Shown here piece by piece: positions 7,786 to 17,198 of a stretch of DNA of 46,199 bases; the first letter of the stretch is position 1; every line of letters begins with the position of its first letter. A model generated the notes under the pieces. It did not search any database. It was not told where the DNA came from and saw only the letters and a program-made list of their open reading frames with translations. Origin of the DNA: Bacteroidota bacterium (GTDB taxonomy: Bacteria; Bacteroidota; Ignavibacteria; SZUA-365); contig JARYLZ010000017.1 of NCBI GenBank assembly GCA_029907355.1, positions 1 through 46,199 on the forward strand. Direction: 5' to 3'. The translations under genes were made by a program, and so were the position numbers.

Positions 7786-8472
7786 ATGCCGAAACCAGTC
7801 GTAGAAATAAAAAACGTACATAAATCCTACCCGGCGGGGACAGGAAAACTGGACGTGTTGCGCGGGGTGAGCTTTGAAGTCCGGCCGGGGGAGATCGTCG
7901 CGATCACCGGGGCGTCCGGCACGGGGAAGAGCACCCTCCTGCATATTGCCGGTGGATTGGACACACCGAACGAGGGGGAAGTGCGTATCGCAGGGGAGGA
8001 CGTGTTCCGCATGCCGGACGCGCGACTCGCGGCGTTCCGGAACCGTACGATCGGCTTCGTGTTCCAGTTCCACCACTTGTTGGCGGAGTTCACCGCCCTC
8101 GAGAATGTCGCCATGCCGTTGCTCATCGCGGGGTGCAACCGCAACACGGCCGCTCGACGCGCGCGCGCCCTGCTCCAACGCGTCCGCGTGGAGCACCGTG
8201 CCGATGCCCGGCCGTCCGAGCTTTCGGGAGGCGAGCAGCAGCGCGTGGCCGTCGCGCGCGCTCTGGCGAACGACCCCGCCGTCGTTCTCGCCGACGAGCC
8301 GTCCGGAAACCTCGACGAGGAAAACGCCGCCGCCTTGCACGACTTGCTCTGGTCCCTCGCACGGGAAAACGAACAGACGTTCGTCCTCGTGACGCACGAC
8401 GAGTCGCTCGCACGCCACGCGGACACGGTGTACCGCCTTCATGAAGGGCGGCTTCACCCCGGCCGAAAGTGA
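7786..8472 (+). CDS. lolD: LolD-type lipoprotein-release ABC ATPase
   Basis: The 228-residue ATP-binding subunit has Walker A G-A-S-G-T-G-K-S-T at 42-50, a Q-loop in the family-specific context F-Q-F-H-H-L-L-A-E-F-T-A-L-E-N-V, the ABC signature L-S-G-G-E-Q-Q-R-V-A, Walker B V-V-L-A-D-E-P-S-G-N-L-D, and the switch His in V-T-H-D. The F-H-H-L-L-x-E-F-T-A-L-E-N phrase is characteristic of LolD within the MacB-like ATPases. It should power the two permeases upstream. ATG 7786 gives the usual N-terminus; the same frame is open further upstream without a ribosome site. Clients in this window include the lipoproteins at 1602 and 45437. Confidence 0.93.
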   Translation: MPKPVVEIKNVHKSYPAGTGKLDVLRGVSFEVRPGEIVAITGASGTGKSTLLHIAGGLDTPNEGEVRIAGEDVFRMPDARLAAFRNRTIGFVFQFHHLLAEFTALENVAMPLLIAGCNRNTAARRARALLQRVRVEHRADARPSELSGGEQQRVAVARALANDPAVVLADEPSGNLDEENAAALHDLLWSLARENEQTFVLVTHDESLARHADTVYRLHEGRLHPGRK

Positions 8473-8521
8473 AACGACGATCATATCGGACAAATAAGAG
8501 GAATAACCCATCGGAGGAAAC

Positions 8522-8797
8522 ATGGCAAAACGCCCGATTCCCAAGCACAAGAGAAAGGTTTCGAAAAAGAAGGCTTTCGCGCAGGAGATAGAACTCCCAC
8601 AGCGCGTCAATTACATCATTCTCCTCGTGGGTGTCGCCGTCATCCTCATCGGATACGTCGTGATGGCGCTGGGGTCCGATATCAGCCCTCTTTCCGTGAC
8701 CGTGGCCCCGATCATCCTCGTCATCGGGTACTGTCTCATCATCCCGGTCGGTATCCTGTACCGGCGCAAGCAGGCGATACCAACGCCCCAGGAATAG
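8522..8797 (+). CDS. DUF3098-like small membrane protein
   Basis: A 91-residue protein with a very basic N-terminus (K-R-P-I-P-K-H-K-R-K-V-S-K-K-K), then two hydrophobic segments at about 37-55 and 62-80 separated by the family-typical M-A-L-G-S-D-I-S-P-L-S-V. This matches DUF3098 proteins, known mostly from Bacteroidota, often next to cell-division ftsX; function unknown. Here it follows an FtsX-superfamily transport operon (lolD), 49 bases away, with CGGAGGAAAC before the ATG. The basic N-terminus should face the cytoplasm. Confidence 0.8.
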   Translation: MAKRPIPKHKRKVSKKKAFAQEIELPQRVNYIILLVGVAVILIGYVVMALGSDISPLSVTVAPIILVIGYCLIIPVGILYRRKQAIPTPQE

Positions 8798-8837
8798 GCT
8801 GACATGAACCGTCGACGCGGGCAGGAGGAATTCCGTT

Positions 8838-11720
8838 TTGCCGCTTGACCGACACATCGAGCCTGCGGACTCCCGCGAAGAGCGGTCATGGATGACGATG
8901 CCGCGCCTCGTGCGCATGACGTCGGCGGGTGTCGCCGTCTTCGCGTTCATTCTCTATGCTTCCACCGCCTACCCGACGGTGGCATGGTGGGAGAGCGGGG
9001 AAATCGCTGCAGCCGCCACGGTGATGGGGATACCCCACGAGCCCGGCTCCGTGTTGACGGTCATGGCCGCCCGTATCGCATCGTTTTTCCCCTTCTGCGG
9101 GGATCCTGCGCGGTGCGCGAACCTGTTGACGTCCCTCTGCTCCGCAGCGACGGTCTTTCTCGCTTGCCTCATCACTGCCGATATCCTGCTCCTCCTGACG
9201 GTCGTGCGAAAGGACGGTCCGGCAAAGCGGACAGCCGTCGCAGGGGGAGCCGCTCTCGGCGGTCTGACGCTCGCGTGCAGCGACACCTTCTGGGGCTCTG
9301 CACTCGCGGTGAACGTGCACACGTTCGAGGCGTTCTCGACGGCGCTCGTCGTGTATTTCGGGGTGCGCTCTCTCCGTGCCGAATCCGCTCGTTTTACGCG
9401 CGATCTCCTTCTGATCCCGTTCCTCATCGGTCTCTCGACGGCCGTTTCCGCTTCAGCCGTCTTCCTCGTCTTCCCCCTGGCGTTCCTCGTCGTTGGGAGG
9501 GCGCGGCGGCGGGTCCTTGCCGGTCTCGCTCTTTTCGCGCTCGTGTCGGCTCTCCTGTACGGTGTCGTGTCGTTCGTCCTTCCCGACGTCGTCCCATACC
9601 TCGCCGGGAGGTTTTTCGGCGATCTCCCCGGCGGGCCGGCGATTCTCCTCACGACCGTTGCGGCACTCGCTGCGGCAACGGCGGCGGGATACGCTCTCGC
9701 GTTCGTTACCGACCGCGCCGGGCCGCTCATCGTTTCCCTCTGTGTCGCCTGTATCCTGGCCGGTTTCAGCGTCAATGCCGTCATTCCTGTCCGGGCGGTG
9801 CAGCATCCGCCCATCAATCACGGCGATGTTCGAACCCCCCGTGCTTTCGCGGCCTGTTTCGGCAAGATGCAGCCGGCCTTTTTCTCACAGGGGGAGAACG
9901 GTGCGGATGGCGCAGTTCTCGGGAAAGGAGGGGAGGGGAACGGCTGGGAGAGGTACACCGCCGAATTGCGGGAACGGTTTTCCGACGGTTATGTCCGGTA
10001 TCTGCTCTGGAATTTTGCGGGCCGCGCCGGTGATGAACCTTCGTCGAAGGCATGCATGTTCCCGTTTACCGAAAGGAGAGAAGAAGAAACCGTGGATCGG
10101 GCAGCTGTGTACCCGAAAACGTACTGGGCTGTCCCGCTGTTTCTCTCTCTCGCGGGGATGTTCATCCACCTGAAATCGGATCTCGTTTCGGGGATCTTCC
10201 TGCTGATCTCTTTTCTCGTATCGGGTGCCGTCCCCGCCCTCGCGGTGTTCCCCTCGACACCCCTCGTGCGCGAGGAGAGCGCGTTGTTTTTGGGTTCGTA
10301 CGTCGTTCTTGCCGTGTGGGCGGGCGTCGCGGCGGGGAAAGCTCTGTTCGCGACCGCCGGGAGACCTGCCCATCCGGCCCGGTCGGTCCTTCTCCTCGTC
10401 GTTCTCCTCGCCCTGGTTCCCGGGAAGTTCCTGCACGCGAATCTTCCGGACCACGACCGCAGCGGCGATTACAGCGCGCGCGACGCGGCGTACAATTTCC
10501 TCCAGAGCTGCGCCGAAGGCGCCATCCTCTTCACGAACGGCGACAACGACACCTACCCGCTCCTCTACCTCCAGGAGGCGGAGGGCATCCGACGCGACAT
10601 CCGTGTCGTGAACCTGGGACTGCTCTCCGCGACGTGGTACACCCTCCAAACGGTTTCGGCCGTAAGGGCCGGGGCGCCGGTGGAAACGTCGTTCACCGCC
10701 GAGGAACTCCGCGACTTCCCCTCCATGCCGCCGGCCGCGATCCGGAAGACGGGTTGGCTGACGGACCGCCGACCGCTACGAATACCCGTCCCGGCTGAGA
10801 CGATGCGGGAGTTTCTCCGATCCTCCTTCGAGGGGGTGCCGCGGAGGGCCGCCGACTCGCTCGCCGCACTCCGCGGAACTCGGAGCATGGTCTACTATGC
10901 GCGGGCGTCCTGGCCGGTCGCTCTCGACAGTGCAGGGGAAGAGGTGCGGTACTTTCGCCCATGGCGGGACGTGTTCCTGCACGATATCGTCGCGTGCGCC
11001 GCATGGCATCGCCCCGTATTCTGCACTCCCGCCTGCCTCGAAGGGGGATTCGACGGGCTGGCGGATTTCGTGCGCCTGGAAGGGGCGGCGTTCCGCCTCA
11101 CGCCCGTCCGGTCACCCGGCGACGGTGCAGTGGCCCGCTCGGCCCTACGAGAGACGCTCTTCGCCGAGCAACGTGCGCCTGTACATGCGCCCCGCCGCGG
11201 CCTGCTCCTCGTATTACCCGCCGGCACGTCCGCTATCCCGACGCGGGAAGCGGCGGATATGCTGCGATGGTACCGTTCCATGCACCTGCGGCTTGCCGAA
11301 TACGAAATCCGGATGACGAGGGATTTCGAAGCCGCACGGTCTGTGCTCGCGCGCCTGGAGCGTACCATTCCCTCTTCCCGCTTCCCCCCCGACGCGCGGA
11401 CCGCCTTCGACATGGCCGTACTGTTCCATGAGGCCGGCAACGCAGAGACGGCGCGGCGGTTGTTCTCGTTCGCGGAGCGTCGGTTCCTGCGCGAAATCGC
11501 CTCCCACCCTCGTGACGCGGGGCGGATCGAAAGCCCGTACCGTTACTTGCTCGACCTCTATCTCCTCCAGCATCGTCTTCCCGAGGCCGTCGCACTCCTG
11601 CGCCGCCTGGAAGACCTGTACCCGCGGGCGGCGGATGTGCGCCGCATGCGGGATTCCCTGAGCGCGGCGCCGCTCGCACCTTCATCTTCGATCTCCCACA
11701 ACCATCGCGGTCCATCATGA
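8838..11720 (+). CDS. DUF2723 membrane protein, first copy (putative GT-C glycosyltransferase)
   Basis: This 960-residue polytopic protein belongs to DUF2723. Human TMEM260, in the same family, is a protein O-mannosyltransferase with a GT-C fold, so a sugar-transfer role is a reasonable inference. About a dozen hydrophobic segments fill residues 20-560; a periplasmic part follows, with I-L-F-T-N-G-D-N-D-T-Y-P-L-L-Y-L (shared with the second copy) near 570 and a helical, TPR-like C-terminus. In the first loop the family W-D-C-G-E...P-H-P-P-G is altered to W-E-S-G-E (51-55) and P-H-E-P-G. The TTG start at 8838 is chosen because AGGAGGAA lies exactly 7 bases upstream; ATG 8892 has no such site and would shorten the N-terminus by 18 residues. 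The stop overlaps the next start as ATGA. Confidence 0.85.
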   Translation: MPLDRHIEPADSREERSWMTMPRLVRMTSAGVAVFAFILYASTAYPTVAWWESGEIAAAATVMGIPHEPGSVLTVMAARIASFFPFCGDPARCANLLTSLCSAATVFLACLITADILLLLTVVRKDGPAKRTAVAGGAALGGLTLACSDTFWGSALAVNVHTFEAFSTALVVYFGVRSLRAESARFTRDLLLIPFLIGLSTAVSASAVFLVFPLAFLVVGRARRRVLAGLALFALVSALLYGVVSFVLPDVVPYLAGRFFGDLPGGPAILLTTVAALAAATAAGYALAFVTDRAGPLIVSLCVACILAGFSVNAVIPVRAVQHPPINHGDVRTPRAFAACFGKMQPAFFSQGENGADGAVLGKGGEGNGWERYTAELRERFSDGYVRYLLWNFAGRAGDEPSSKACMFPFTERREEETVDRAAVYPKTYWAVPLFLSLAGMFIHLKSDLVSGIFLLISFLVSGAVPALAVFPSTPLVREESALFLGSYVVLAVWAGVAAGKALFATAGRPAHPARSVLLLVVLLALVPGKFLHANLPDHDRSGDYSARDAAYNFLQSCAEGAILFTNGDNDTYPLLYLQEAEGIRRDIRVVNLGLLSATWYTLQTVSAVRAGAPVETSFTAEELRDFPSMPPAAIRKTGWLTDRRPLRIPVPAETMREFLRSSFEGVPRRAADSLAALRGTRSMVYYARASWPVALDSAGEEVRYFRPWRDVFLHDIVACAAWHRPVFCTPACLEGGFDGLADFVRLEGAAFRLTPVRSPGDGAVARSALRETLFAEQRAPVHAPRRGLLLVLPAGTSAIPTREAADMLRWYRSMHLRLAEYEIRMTRDFEAARSVLARLERTIPSSRFPPDARTAFDMAVLFHEAGNAETARRLFSFAERRFLREIASHPRDAGRIESPYRYLLDLYLLQHRLPEAVALLRRLEDLYPRAADVRRMRDSLSAAPLAPSSSISHNHRGPS

Positions 11721-14500
11721 ACTTCACACGCCTGCACAGGATCTCCGCCTCCATCGTCTTCGCGATCGCCTTCGTCGTCTTCCTGGCGACCGTCGCCCCG
11801 ACGCTTTCCTTCTGGGACTGCGGAGAATTCATCACTGCAACGATCACGATGGGCATCCCACACCCGCCGGGCGCTCCCTTTTTCCAGCTCGTCGGGCGCA
11901 TGCTCTCCTTCCTGCCGATCGGCGATCTCGGGTTCCGCGTCAACCTCATCTCGACGATTTCCAGCGCCCTCACCGTCCTCTTCGTCTACCTCACCGCGAT
12001 GCGGTTGCTGCGCATCTGGCACGGCGAGCCGAAGAACGCGGTCCAAGAGCTGGTCATGATCCTCTCGTCGGCGGCCGGCGCTCTGACCCTGGCGTTCAGC
12101 GACACCTTCTGGTTCAACGCCAGCGAGGCGGAGGTGTACGGCATCGGGATGTTCTTCATCTCCCTGGTGGTGTGGGCGGCCCTCGAATGGTATGCGCATG
12201 CGGGGGTATTCGATTCCGAGCGGACGCTCTTGTTCATCGCCTACCTCATGGGTTTGAGTATCGGCGTGCATCTCCTCGCACTCCTCGCGCTCTTTTTCGT
12301 TTTCCCTCTCCTGTACCTGCGCGACCGCGAACCGGAACGCATCACGACGAAGACCTTCCTGCTTTTCTGCCTCGTAGCCCTCGCAGGCTTCGCCGTCGTA
12401 TACCCGGGCATCGTCAAGTTCATCCCGAAAATGCTCGCCGATCCCGTCGGGAAGTTCGTGGTCGTTCTCCTGCTCGCGGGGCTCGTCGCAGTGGTCGCAT
12501 CGAAAACGATCCACGCACAAGTGCGGATGGGCGTCCTCGCTGCCTTGCTCATCATCCTGGGGTATTCCACCTACACGCTCGTGGTGATCCGCGCCAACCA
12601 GAACCCGGCGATGAACGAGAACGCGCCCAGAGACCTCGAGACGCTCTACAGCTATTTGAACCGCGAGCAGTACGGCGACTACCCCTTGCTCCGCGGATTT
12701 TCGTACAACAACCGCACCCAGGAAATCGATCAAACGAGGTTGAAGTGGTTCCCCCGTCGGTGGAACCCGGAAGAGAACGTGGTGAAAAACTACAAGAACT
12801 ACTCGAGCGACTGGGATTACTTCATCCGGTATCAGCTCTACGAAATGTACATCCGGTATTTCCTCTGGAATTTCGTCGGGAGAGCGGGGGACACGCAGGG
12901 GGCGCCGCCGGTGATCGCCAGCGCGGAGGGAGACTGGTCCGAAAGCCCCGGATACCCGAACCGGTACTTCGCCATTCCCCTTCTACTCGGTTTGATCGGT
13001 GTCTTCTCCCATTTCCAGAAAGACCGGAAGACGTGGTTCGCGTTCATGATCCTCTTCCTCATCATGGGAGTCGGTCTCGTCGTCTACTTCAACATGGCCG
13101 ACCCCCAGCCGCGTGAGCGCGATTACTTTTTCGTCGGGTCGTTCTACGTGTTCGCGCTGTGGGTGGGCATCGGCGTTTACGGCCTGTGGGAACTGCTCCG
13201 GGAGCGGCTCCGGTTCATGGAGACCGCGACGGCAGGCATCGGCCTCGCGGTGCTCGCCTTGCTCGTATGCCCGGGGAACATGTTGAAGCAGAACTTTCGG
13301 ACGCACAACCGCCACGAGAACTACGTCGCGTTCGATTACGCGTACAACCTCCTCCAATCATGCGATAAAGACGCCATCCTCTTCACGGGCGGGGACAACG
13401 ACACGTTCCCCGTCTGGTACATGCAGTACGTCGCAGGGGTGCGGCGGGACGTCCGCGTCGTGAACCTGAGCCTCGTCAATACGGCCTGGTACATGAAACA
13501 GCTCAAGAACGAGCGCCCATACGGCGCGAAGGTCGTCAACATCCCGTTCTCGGACCCGGAACTCGACCGCCTCCAGTTCAGCGGGGAAGCATGGGACCGC
13601 AAGACGATCTCGATCCCGATCGACCGGGCGACGTACGACACGAGCTGGATGCGGGGCGTGCCGACACTCGCCGGACGCGAGGTTCCCGCGACGATGGAAT
13701 GGGAAATCGCGTCGGTGCGGAAGGACCGCTACGGGACGCCCATGCTCATCGCCGTGGAGATCATGATTCGGGAGATCGTCCGGAACCACATCAACGACCG
13801 CCCGATCTACTTCGCGCTCTCGACGGCGCCGGGCGACCGTCTCGGCCTCGACAACTTCCTCGTCGTCGAGGGCCTCGCGGCACGCGTCACGCCGTTCCGC
13901 CAGACCACGCAGTCCTTCCGGTATTACCCGCCGATGAACATCGAAGCGACGGAGAAGCACCTCATGCGCACGCGCACCGTCCCCGACAGCAACCGCGCCT
14001 TCGGGTTCATGTTCCGCGAGCTCGACAACCCGAAGATCAACCTGGACGAGGCGAGCACGCGGATGGTCTACAGTTACCGCCTGCTCTACATGGAGCTCGC
14101 GAAATCGCTGGAGCAGGACATCCACGACGGGAAGCGGGCACGCGAGGTGATGGACCGGATGGAACGGGTCATGCCCGAGGAATACCACGAGTTCGGCAAC
14201 GAGATGCGCATGCAGCGGGCCCTGACGTACTTCGTCATCAAGGATAACGAACGCGCGCGCCGCGAGACGTTCGCCGTCGAGCGGATGATGATGCCCGACG
14301 TCGATCGGCTCATCCGCGGCGAGTCCCAGGACCCGACCGCCTTCTCCATTCTCCTCCAGTTGTACGAACAGACCGGCCAGAACGACCGCGCGCTCGCGCT
14401 GCTGGAAAAATACCAGCGGCACAACCCGGGCGACCCGAGCGTGGAAGCCGAGATCAGGAACCTCAAGGCCCGCATGGGCGTCCAGCCGAAGGATTCCTGA
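11717..14500 (+). CDS. DUF2723 membrane protein, second copy, with TPR-like tail
   Basis: A 927-residue paralogue of the preceding gene, starting in its stop codon, so translation is likely coupled. The first loop carries the canonical motif F-W-D-C-G-E-F-I (W33, D34, E37) and P-H-P-P-G-A-P, where GT-C enzymes place their catalytic acid. About a dozen membrane helices are followed by [16 protein letters not shown] and [11 protein letters not shown], and a C-terminal helical region (about 780-925) with TPR-like repeats. By family it may transfer mannose or another sugar from a polyprenyl carrier to secreted proteins at the periplasmic face; this is inference from TMEM260. The intact acidic motif here and the altered one in copy 1 suggest they differ in activity, or act as a pair. 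Confidence 0.88.
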   Translation: MNFTRLHRISASIVFAIAFVVFLATVAPTLSFWDCGEFITATITMGIPHPPGAPFFQLVGRMLSFLPIGDLGFRVNLISTISSALTVLFVYLTAMRLLRIWHGEPKNAVQELVMILSSAAGALTLAFSDTFWFNASEAEVYGIGMFFISLVVWAALEWYAHAGVFDSERTLLFIAYLMGLSIGVHLLALLALFFVFPLLYLRDREPERITTKTFLLFCLVALAGFAVVYPGIVKFIPKMLADPVGKFVVVLLLAGLVAVVASKTIHAQVRMGVLAALLIILGYSTYTLVVIRANQNPAMNENAPRDLETLYSYLNREQYGDYPLLRGFSYNNRTQEIDQTRLKWFPRRWNPEENVVKNYKNYSSDWDYFIRYQLYEMYIRYFLWNFVGRAGDTQGAPPVIASAEGDWSESPGYPNRYFAIPLLLGLIGVFSHFQKDRKTWFAFMILFLIMGVGLVVYFNMADPQPRERDYFFVGSFYVFALWVGIGVYGLWELLRERLRFMETATAGIGLAVLALLVCPGNMLKQNFRTHNRHENYVAFDYAYNLLQSCDKDAILFTGGDNDTFPVWYMQYVAGVRRDVRVVNLSLVNTAWYMKQLKNERPYGAKVVNIPFSDPELDRLQFSGEAWDRKTISIPIDRATYDTSWMRGVPTLAGREVPATMEWEIASVRKDRYGTPMLIAVEIMIREIVRNHINDRPIYFALSTAPGDRLGLDNFLVVEGLAARVTPFRQTTQSFRYYPPMNIEATEKHLMRTRTVPDSNRAFGFMFRELDNPKINLDEASTRMVYSYRLLYMELAKSLEQDIHDGKRAREVMDRMERVMPEEYHEFGNEMRMQRALTYFVIKDNERARRETFAVERMMMPDVDRLIRGESQDPTAFSILLQLYEQTGQNDRALALLEKYQRHNPGDPSVEAEIRNLKARMGVQPKDS

Positions 14501-14502
14501 CC

Positions 14503-15465
14503 ATGCCGCGGACGCTCATCACCGGAGGTGCAGGGTTCCTCGGTTCCCATCTCTGCGAGCGACTCCTCGCAGAGGGACATGAGGTCATCTGCATGGACAA
14601 CCTCATCACGGGGGACATGGACAATATCGCGCGGCTCATCGGCGAACCGGGGTTCCGTTTCATCAAGCACGACGTGACCGAGTACGTCTACGTCGAGGGC
14701 GGGGTGGATTACATCCTCCATTTCGCGTCGCCGGCGAGCCCGATCGATTACCTCAAGCTCCCCATCCAGACTCTGAAAGTGGGCAGTCTCGGGACGCACA
14801 AGGCGCTCGGCCTCGCGAAGGCGAAGCGCGCCCGGTTCCTCCTCGCTTCCACATCGGAGGTCTACGGCGACCCGACCGTCCACCCGCAGGTCGAAACCTA
14901 CTGGGGCAACGTGAACCCCATCGGCCCGCGGGGCGTGTACGACGAGGCGAAGCGCTTCGCGGAAGCGATCACGATGGCGTACCACAACCACCACGGCGTG
15001 GACACGCGCATCGTGCGCATCTTCAACACGTACGGGGAACGCATGCGGATCGACGACGGGCGCGCCATCCCGGCGTTCATGTCGCAGGCGATCCGCGGGG
15101 AGGATGTGACGGTGTTCGGGGACGGCTCCCAGACGCGGAGCGTATGCTACGTGTCCGATCTCGTGGAAGGGGTATACCGGCTCCTGATGTCCGATTACAT
15201 CCTGCCCGTCAACATCGGCAACCCCGACGAGATCTCCATGCTGGACCTGGCGCGCGAGGTCATCGACGTCGTCGGATCGAAGAGCCGCATCGTCTTTCAA
15301 CCTCTGCCCGTGGACGACCCGCGCGTCCGCCGGCCGGACATTTCCCTCGCCCGCTCCGTCCTGGGCTGGGAACCGATCGTGCCGAGAAGGCTCGGCTTGG
15401 AACGGACGGCGGCGTATTTCCGGAAGCGTCTCGGTGTGCGCGCCCCCGAGGCCTCGTCGTCTTGA
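14503..15465 (+). CDS. UDP-glucuronate decarboxylase-type SDR epimerase/dehydratase
   Basis: The 320-residue extended short-chain dehydrogenase has the NAD-binding G-G-A-G-F-L-G at 8-14, the S-T-S-E-V-Y-G-D-P loop, catalytic Y146 and K150 in Y-D-E-A-K, and R-I-F-N-T-Y-G. The segments [10 protein letters not shown] and H-P-Q[12 protein letters not shown] are hallmarks of UDP-glucuronate decarboxylase (UXS), which makes UDP-xylose in the cytosol for surface glycans. The ATG is two bases after the DUF2723 stop. Neighbouring GT-C proteins and the polysaccharide cluster downstream could use the sugar. Other SDR sugar-nucleotide activities are possible but less likely given these motifs. Confidence 0.9.
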   Translation: MPRTLITGGAGFLGSHLCERLLAEGHEVICMDNLITGDMDNIARLIGEPGFRFIKHDVTEYVYVEGGVDYILHFASPASPIDYLKLPIQTLKVGSLGTHKALGLAKAKRARFLLASTSEVYGDPTVHPQVETYWGNVNPIGPRGVYDEAKRFAEAITMAYHNHHGVDTRIVRIFNTYGERMRIDDGRAIPAFMSQAIRGEDVTVFGDGSQTRSVCYVSDLVEGVYRLLMSDYILPVNIGNPDEISMLDLAREVIDVVGSKSRIVFQPLPVDDPRVRRPDISLARSVLGWEPIVPRRLGLERTAAYFRKRLGVRAPEASSS

Positions 15466-15529
15466 CCGACACGCGAGGGGCAACGCGACGGTTGCGGCGA
15501 TGCAGGGGCACACCGGCGGCGAGGAAGTC

Positions 15530-16873
15530 ATGGGGCGGACGGGGTGGCTCGAACGGCCCCGCACCATCTGGGCGATTCTCCTCGTCGCCCTCTCGATCCG
15601 CAGCGGCGCGCTCATCCTCGTCGACGGCTTATCCCTGCGGAACGACCAGCGGAACTACCACGACGTCGCCGTACTCATCGCCCGAGGCGTTCCGTACGCG
15701 CCGCACTGGCCCCCGGGCCTCCCGTACTACCTCGCCGCATGGTACCTCCTTTTCGGGCCTGCCGAGACAACGGGACGTCTCGCCATGCTCGTTCTCTCTA
15801 TCCCCTTCACGCTCCTGGTTTACCACCTCGGGCGGGTGTGCGCGGGTCGCCGGGCCGGATCGCTTCTCGCTCTCTGCTTCGCCTGCTACCCGACGTTCGT
15901 GTTCCATTCCGTCGAACCGCTGACGCAAATGCCTGCGGCCGTCGCCTTGCTCGGACTCGCCGCGGCGGTCTCGAGCGCACGTCCGTGGCGGCTCGGCGAC
16001 ATCGTATCCGGCGCCGCGGCTTCCGCGGCCGTTCTCGTCAGGCCTTCCGCTATCCTGCTCGTTCCCTTCGCCGCCGTCGCCAGATCCTTGCGCACGCGAC
16101 GACTCGGAAGCGCGGGGCTGGCGCTGGCCACGGCAGCGGTCTTGATCGGGGCGTGGACGGTGAAGGCCTTCGAACTCGCGGGCGGTCCCGTTCTAATCAA
16201 TTTCAACAACTCCCGGAATTTCTTCTACGGGAACAACCCCTACACGCCTCTCTACCGGACGTGGTGGCTGGGATCCCATACCTCGGGGGAGGAAGGCGTC
16301 CCGCCGGTATACACGGAACGCATCATGTCCATCGACCGCTTGCCGTTCCGCGCCAGGGATTCGGTTTTCCTCGATGCCGCGGTCACACATATTCTCGAGA
16401 GGCCCGACCTTTTCGCCCTACGGACGCTGAACAGGGTTCGGGCGTTCTTCGCCTACGACGTCTTTGCGGGAGCGTTCCTCTACAAGTTCTACGGGTTCCC
16501 ACGGGCGGTCGGTCTCGGCGTCATCGCCCTGGACGCCCTCTTCTACGCGGTGTTCTGCATATCGGCCGCATTCGCGCTCGTCGCCGCGAAGGACAGAATC
16601 TCTTTCGGCCTGCGCGTCGCGCTCTGGATCCTCGTCCTGTACGCGATACCGTATGCGGTTTCCTTTTCCCACCCGACCTATCATTTCGCGGTCGTGCCGA
16701 TGATCGGCCTTCTCGCGGCACCCCTTCTCGCCGCACCGTTGCGGGGGCGGGATGGTCTGCCGGCACGATGGCGCGGCCTGACCCGCGTGCGGAAAATCGC
16801 GTTCGCCGTTTTCCTGCTGGTGTTCCTTTTCATCCAACTGGAGTGGACATGGGTGATGTTCCCGCGCATCTGA
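15530..16873 (+). CDS. GT39/ArnT-like membrane glycosyltransferase
   Basis: A 447-residue polytopic protein of the GT-C type resembling ArnT/PMT (GT39/GT83). After the first helix comes an extracytoplasmic loop with N-D-Q-R-N-Y-H-D and then Y-A-P-H-W-P-P-G-L-P-Y-Y, the x-H-x-P-P-G hallmark of lipid-linked sugar transferases. About ten further hydrophobic segments follow. ATG 15530 is preferred because GAGGAAG precedes it closely; ATG 15500 is also in frame. It would use a polyprenyl-phosphate sugar to modify a lipid, glycan or protein outside the inner membrane; the substrate is not evident. It ends the stretch before two tRNA genes. Confidence 0.82.
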   Translation: MGRTGWLERPRTIWAILLVALSIRSGALILVDGLSLRNDQRNYHDVAVLIARGVPYAPHWPPGLPYYLAAWYLLFGPAETTGRLAMLVLSIPFTLLVYHLGRVCAGRRAGSLLALCFACYPTFVFHSVEPLTQMPAAVALLGLAAAVSSARPWRLGDIVSGAAASAAVLVRPSAILLVPFAAVARSLRTRRLGSAGLALATAAVLIGAWTVKAFELAGGPVLINFNNSRNFFYGNNPYTPLYRTWWLGSHTSGEEGVPPVYTERIMSIDRLPFRARDSVFLDAAVTHILERPDLFALRTLNRVRAFFAYDVFAGAFLYKFYGFPRAVGLGVIALDALFYAVFCISAAFALVAAKDRISFGLRVALWILVLYAIPYAVSFSHPTYHFAVVPMIGLLAAPLLAAPLRGRDGLPARWRGLTRVRKIAFAVFLLVFLFIQLEWTWVMFPRI

Positions 16874-16948
16874 CGCGGGTCGACGAGGCTTCGCAAAGCC
16901 GCAGGGCGGAACGGCCGGTGAATGAACCGTGCCCTCAGGGAGACGCGC

Positions 16949-16980
16949 ATTGTTTTTTCCCTTCGCGTACTCTATCTTTT
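16949..16980 (+). promoter_or_regulatory. Candidate promoter for the tRNA-Cys/Leu unit
   Basis: ATTG at 16949-16952, a 20-base spacer, and TATCTTTT at 16973-16980 lie just upstream of tRNA-Cys (16991). The layout fits the Bacteroidota TTTG-N19-22-TAnnTTTG promoter, and its position so close to a stable RNA gene makes it one of the better-supported examples here. Confidence 0.6.
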
Positions 16981-16990
16981 TCCCGCGAAC

Positions 16991-17066
16991 GGCGACGTAC
17001 CCAAGTGGCTAAGGGGGCGCTCTGCAAAAGCGCTATGCATCGGTTCGAATCCGATCGTCGCCTCCA
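16991..17066 (+). tRNA. tRNA-Cys (anticodon GCA)
   Basis: A full cloverleaf can be drawn: acceptor GGCGACG pairing with CGTCGCC, D arm with AGTGGCTAAGGGG, anticodon stem GCGCT/AGCGC around the loop CTGCAAA (anticodon GCA), and T arm CGG-TTCGAAT-CCG. The discriminator base is T, the expected identity element for tRNA-Cys. The 3' CCA is encoded. Confidence 0.96.
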
Positions 17067-17088
17067 ACCAGGAAGGAACGCTCACATT

Positions 17089-17176
17089 GCCGGGGTGGCG
17101 AAACAGGTAGACGCGAAGGACTTAAAATCCTTTGGATTTGGAAAAATCCGTGCGGGTTCGAATCCCGCCCTCGGTA
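17089..17176 (+). tRNA. tRNA-Leu (anticodon TAA)
   Basis: Acceptor GCCGGGG pairs with CCTCGGT with G-U closings; the anticodon stem AAGGA/TCCTT holds the loop CTTAAAA (anticodon TAA). A long variable arm, GGATTT with AAATCC, marks a class II tRNA, and the discriminator is A as needed for leucine. CCA is not encoded, unlike tRNA-Cys 22 bases upstream. The Wza-like gene begins 22 bases after it, so its mRNA leader is short or it is cotranscribed with the tRNAs. Confidence 0.95.
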
Positions 17177-17198
17177 CTTCGGCACCAAGGACCTCGTG

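Noticed and set aside
16991-17176. tRNA genes as an integration site for a genomic island carrying the polysaccharide cluster
   Set aside because: No integrase, no duplicated tRNA 3' end and no change in composition were seen downstream.
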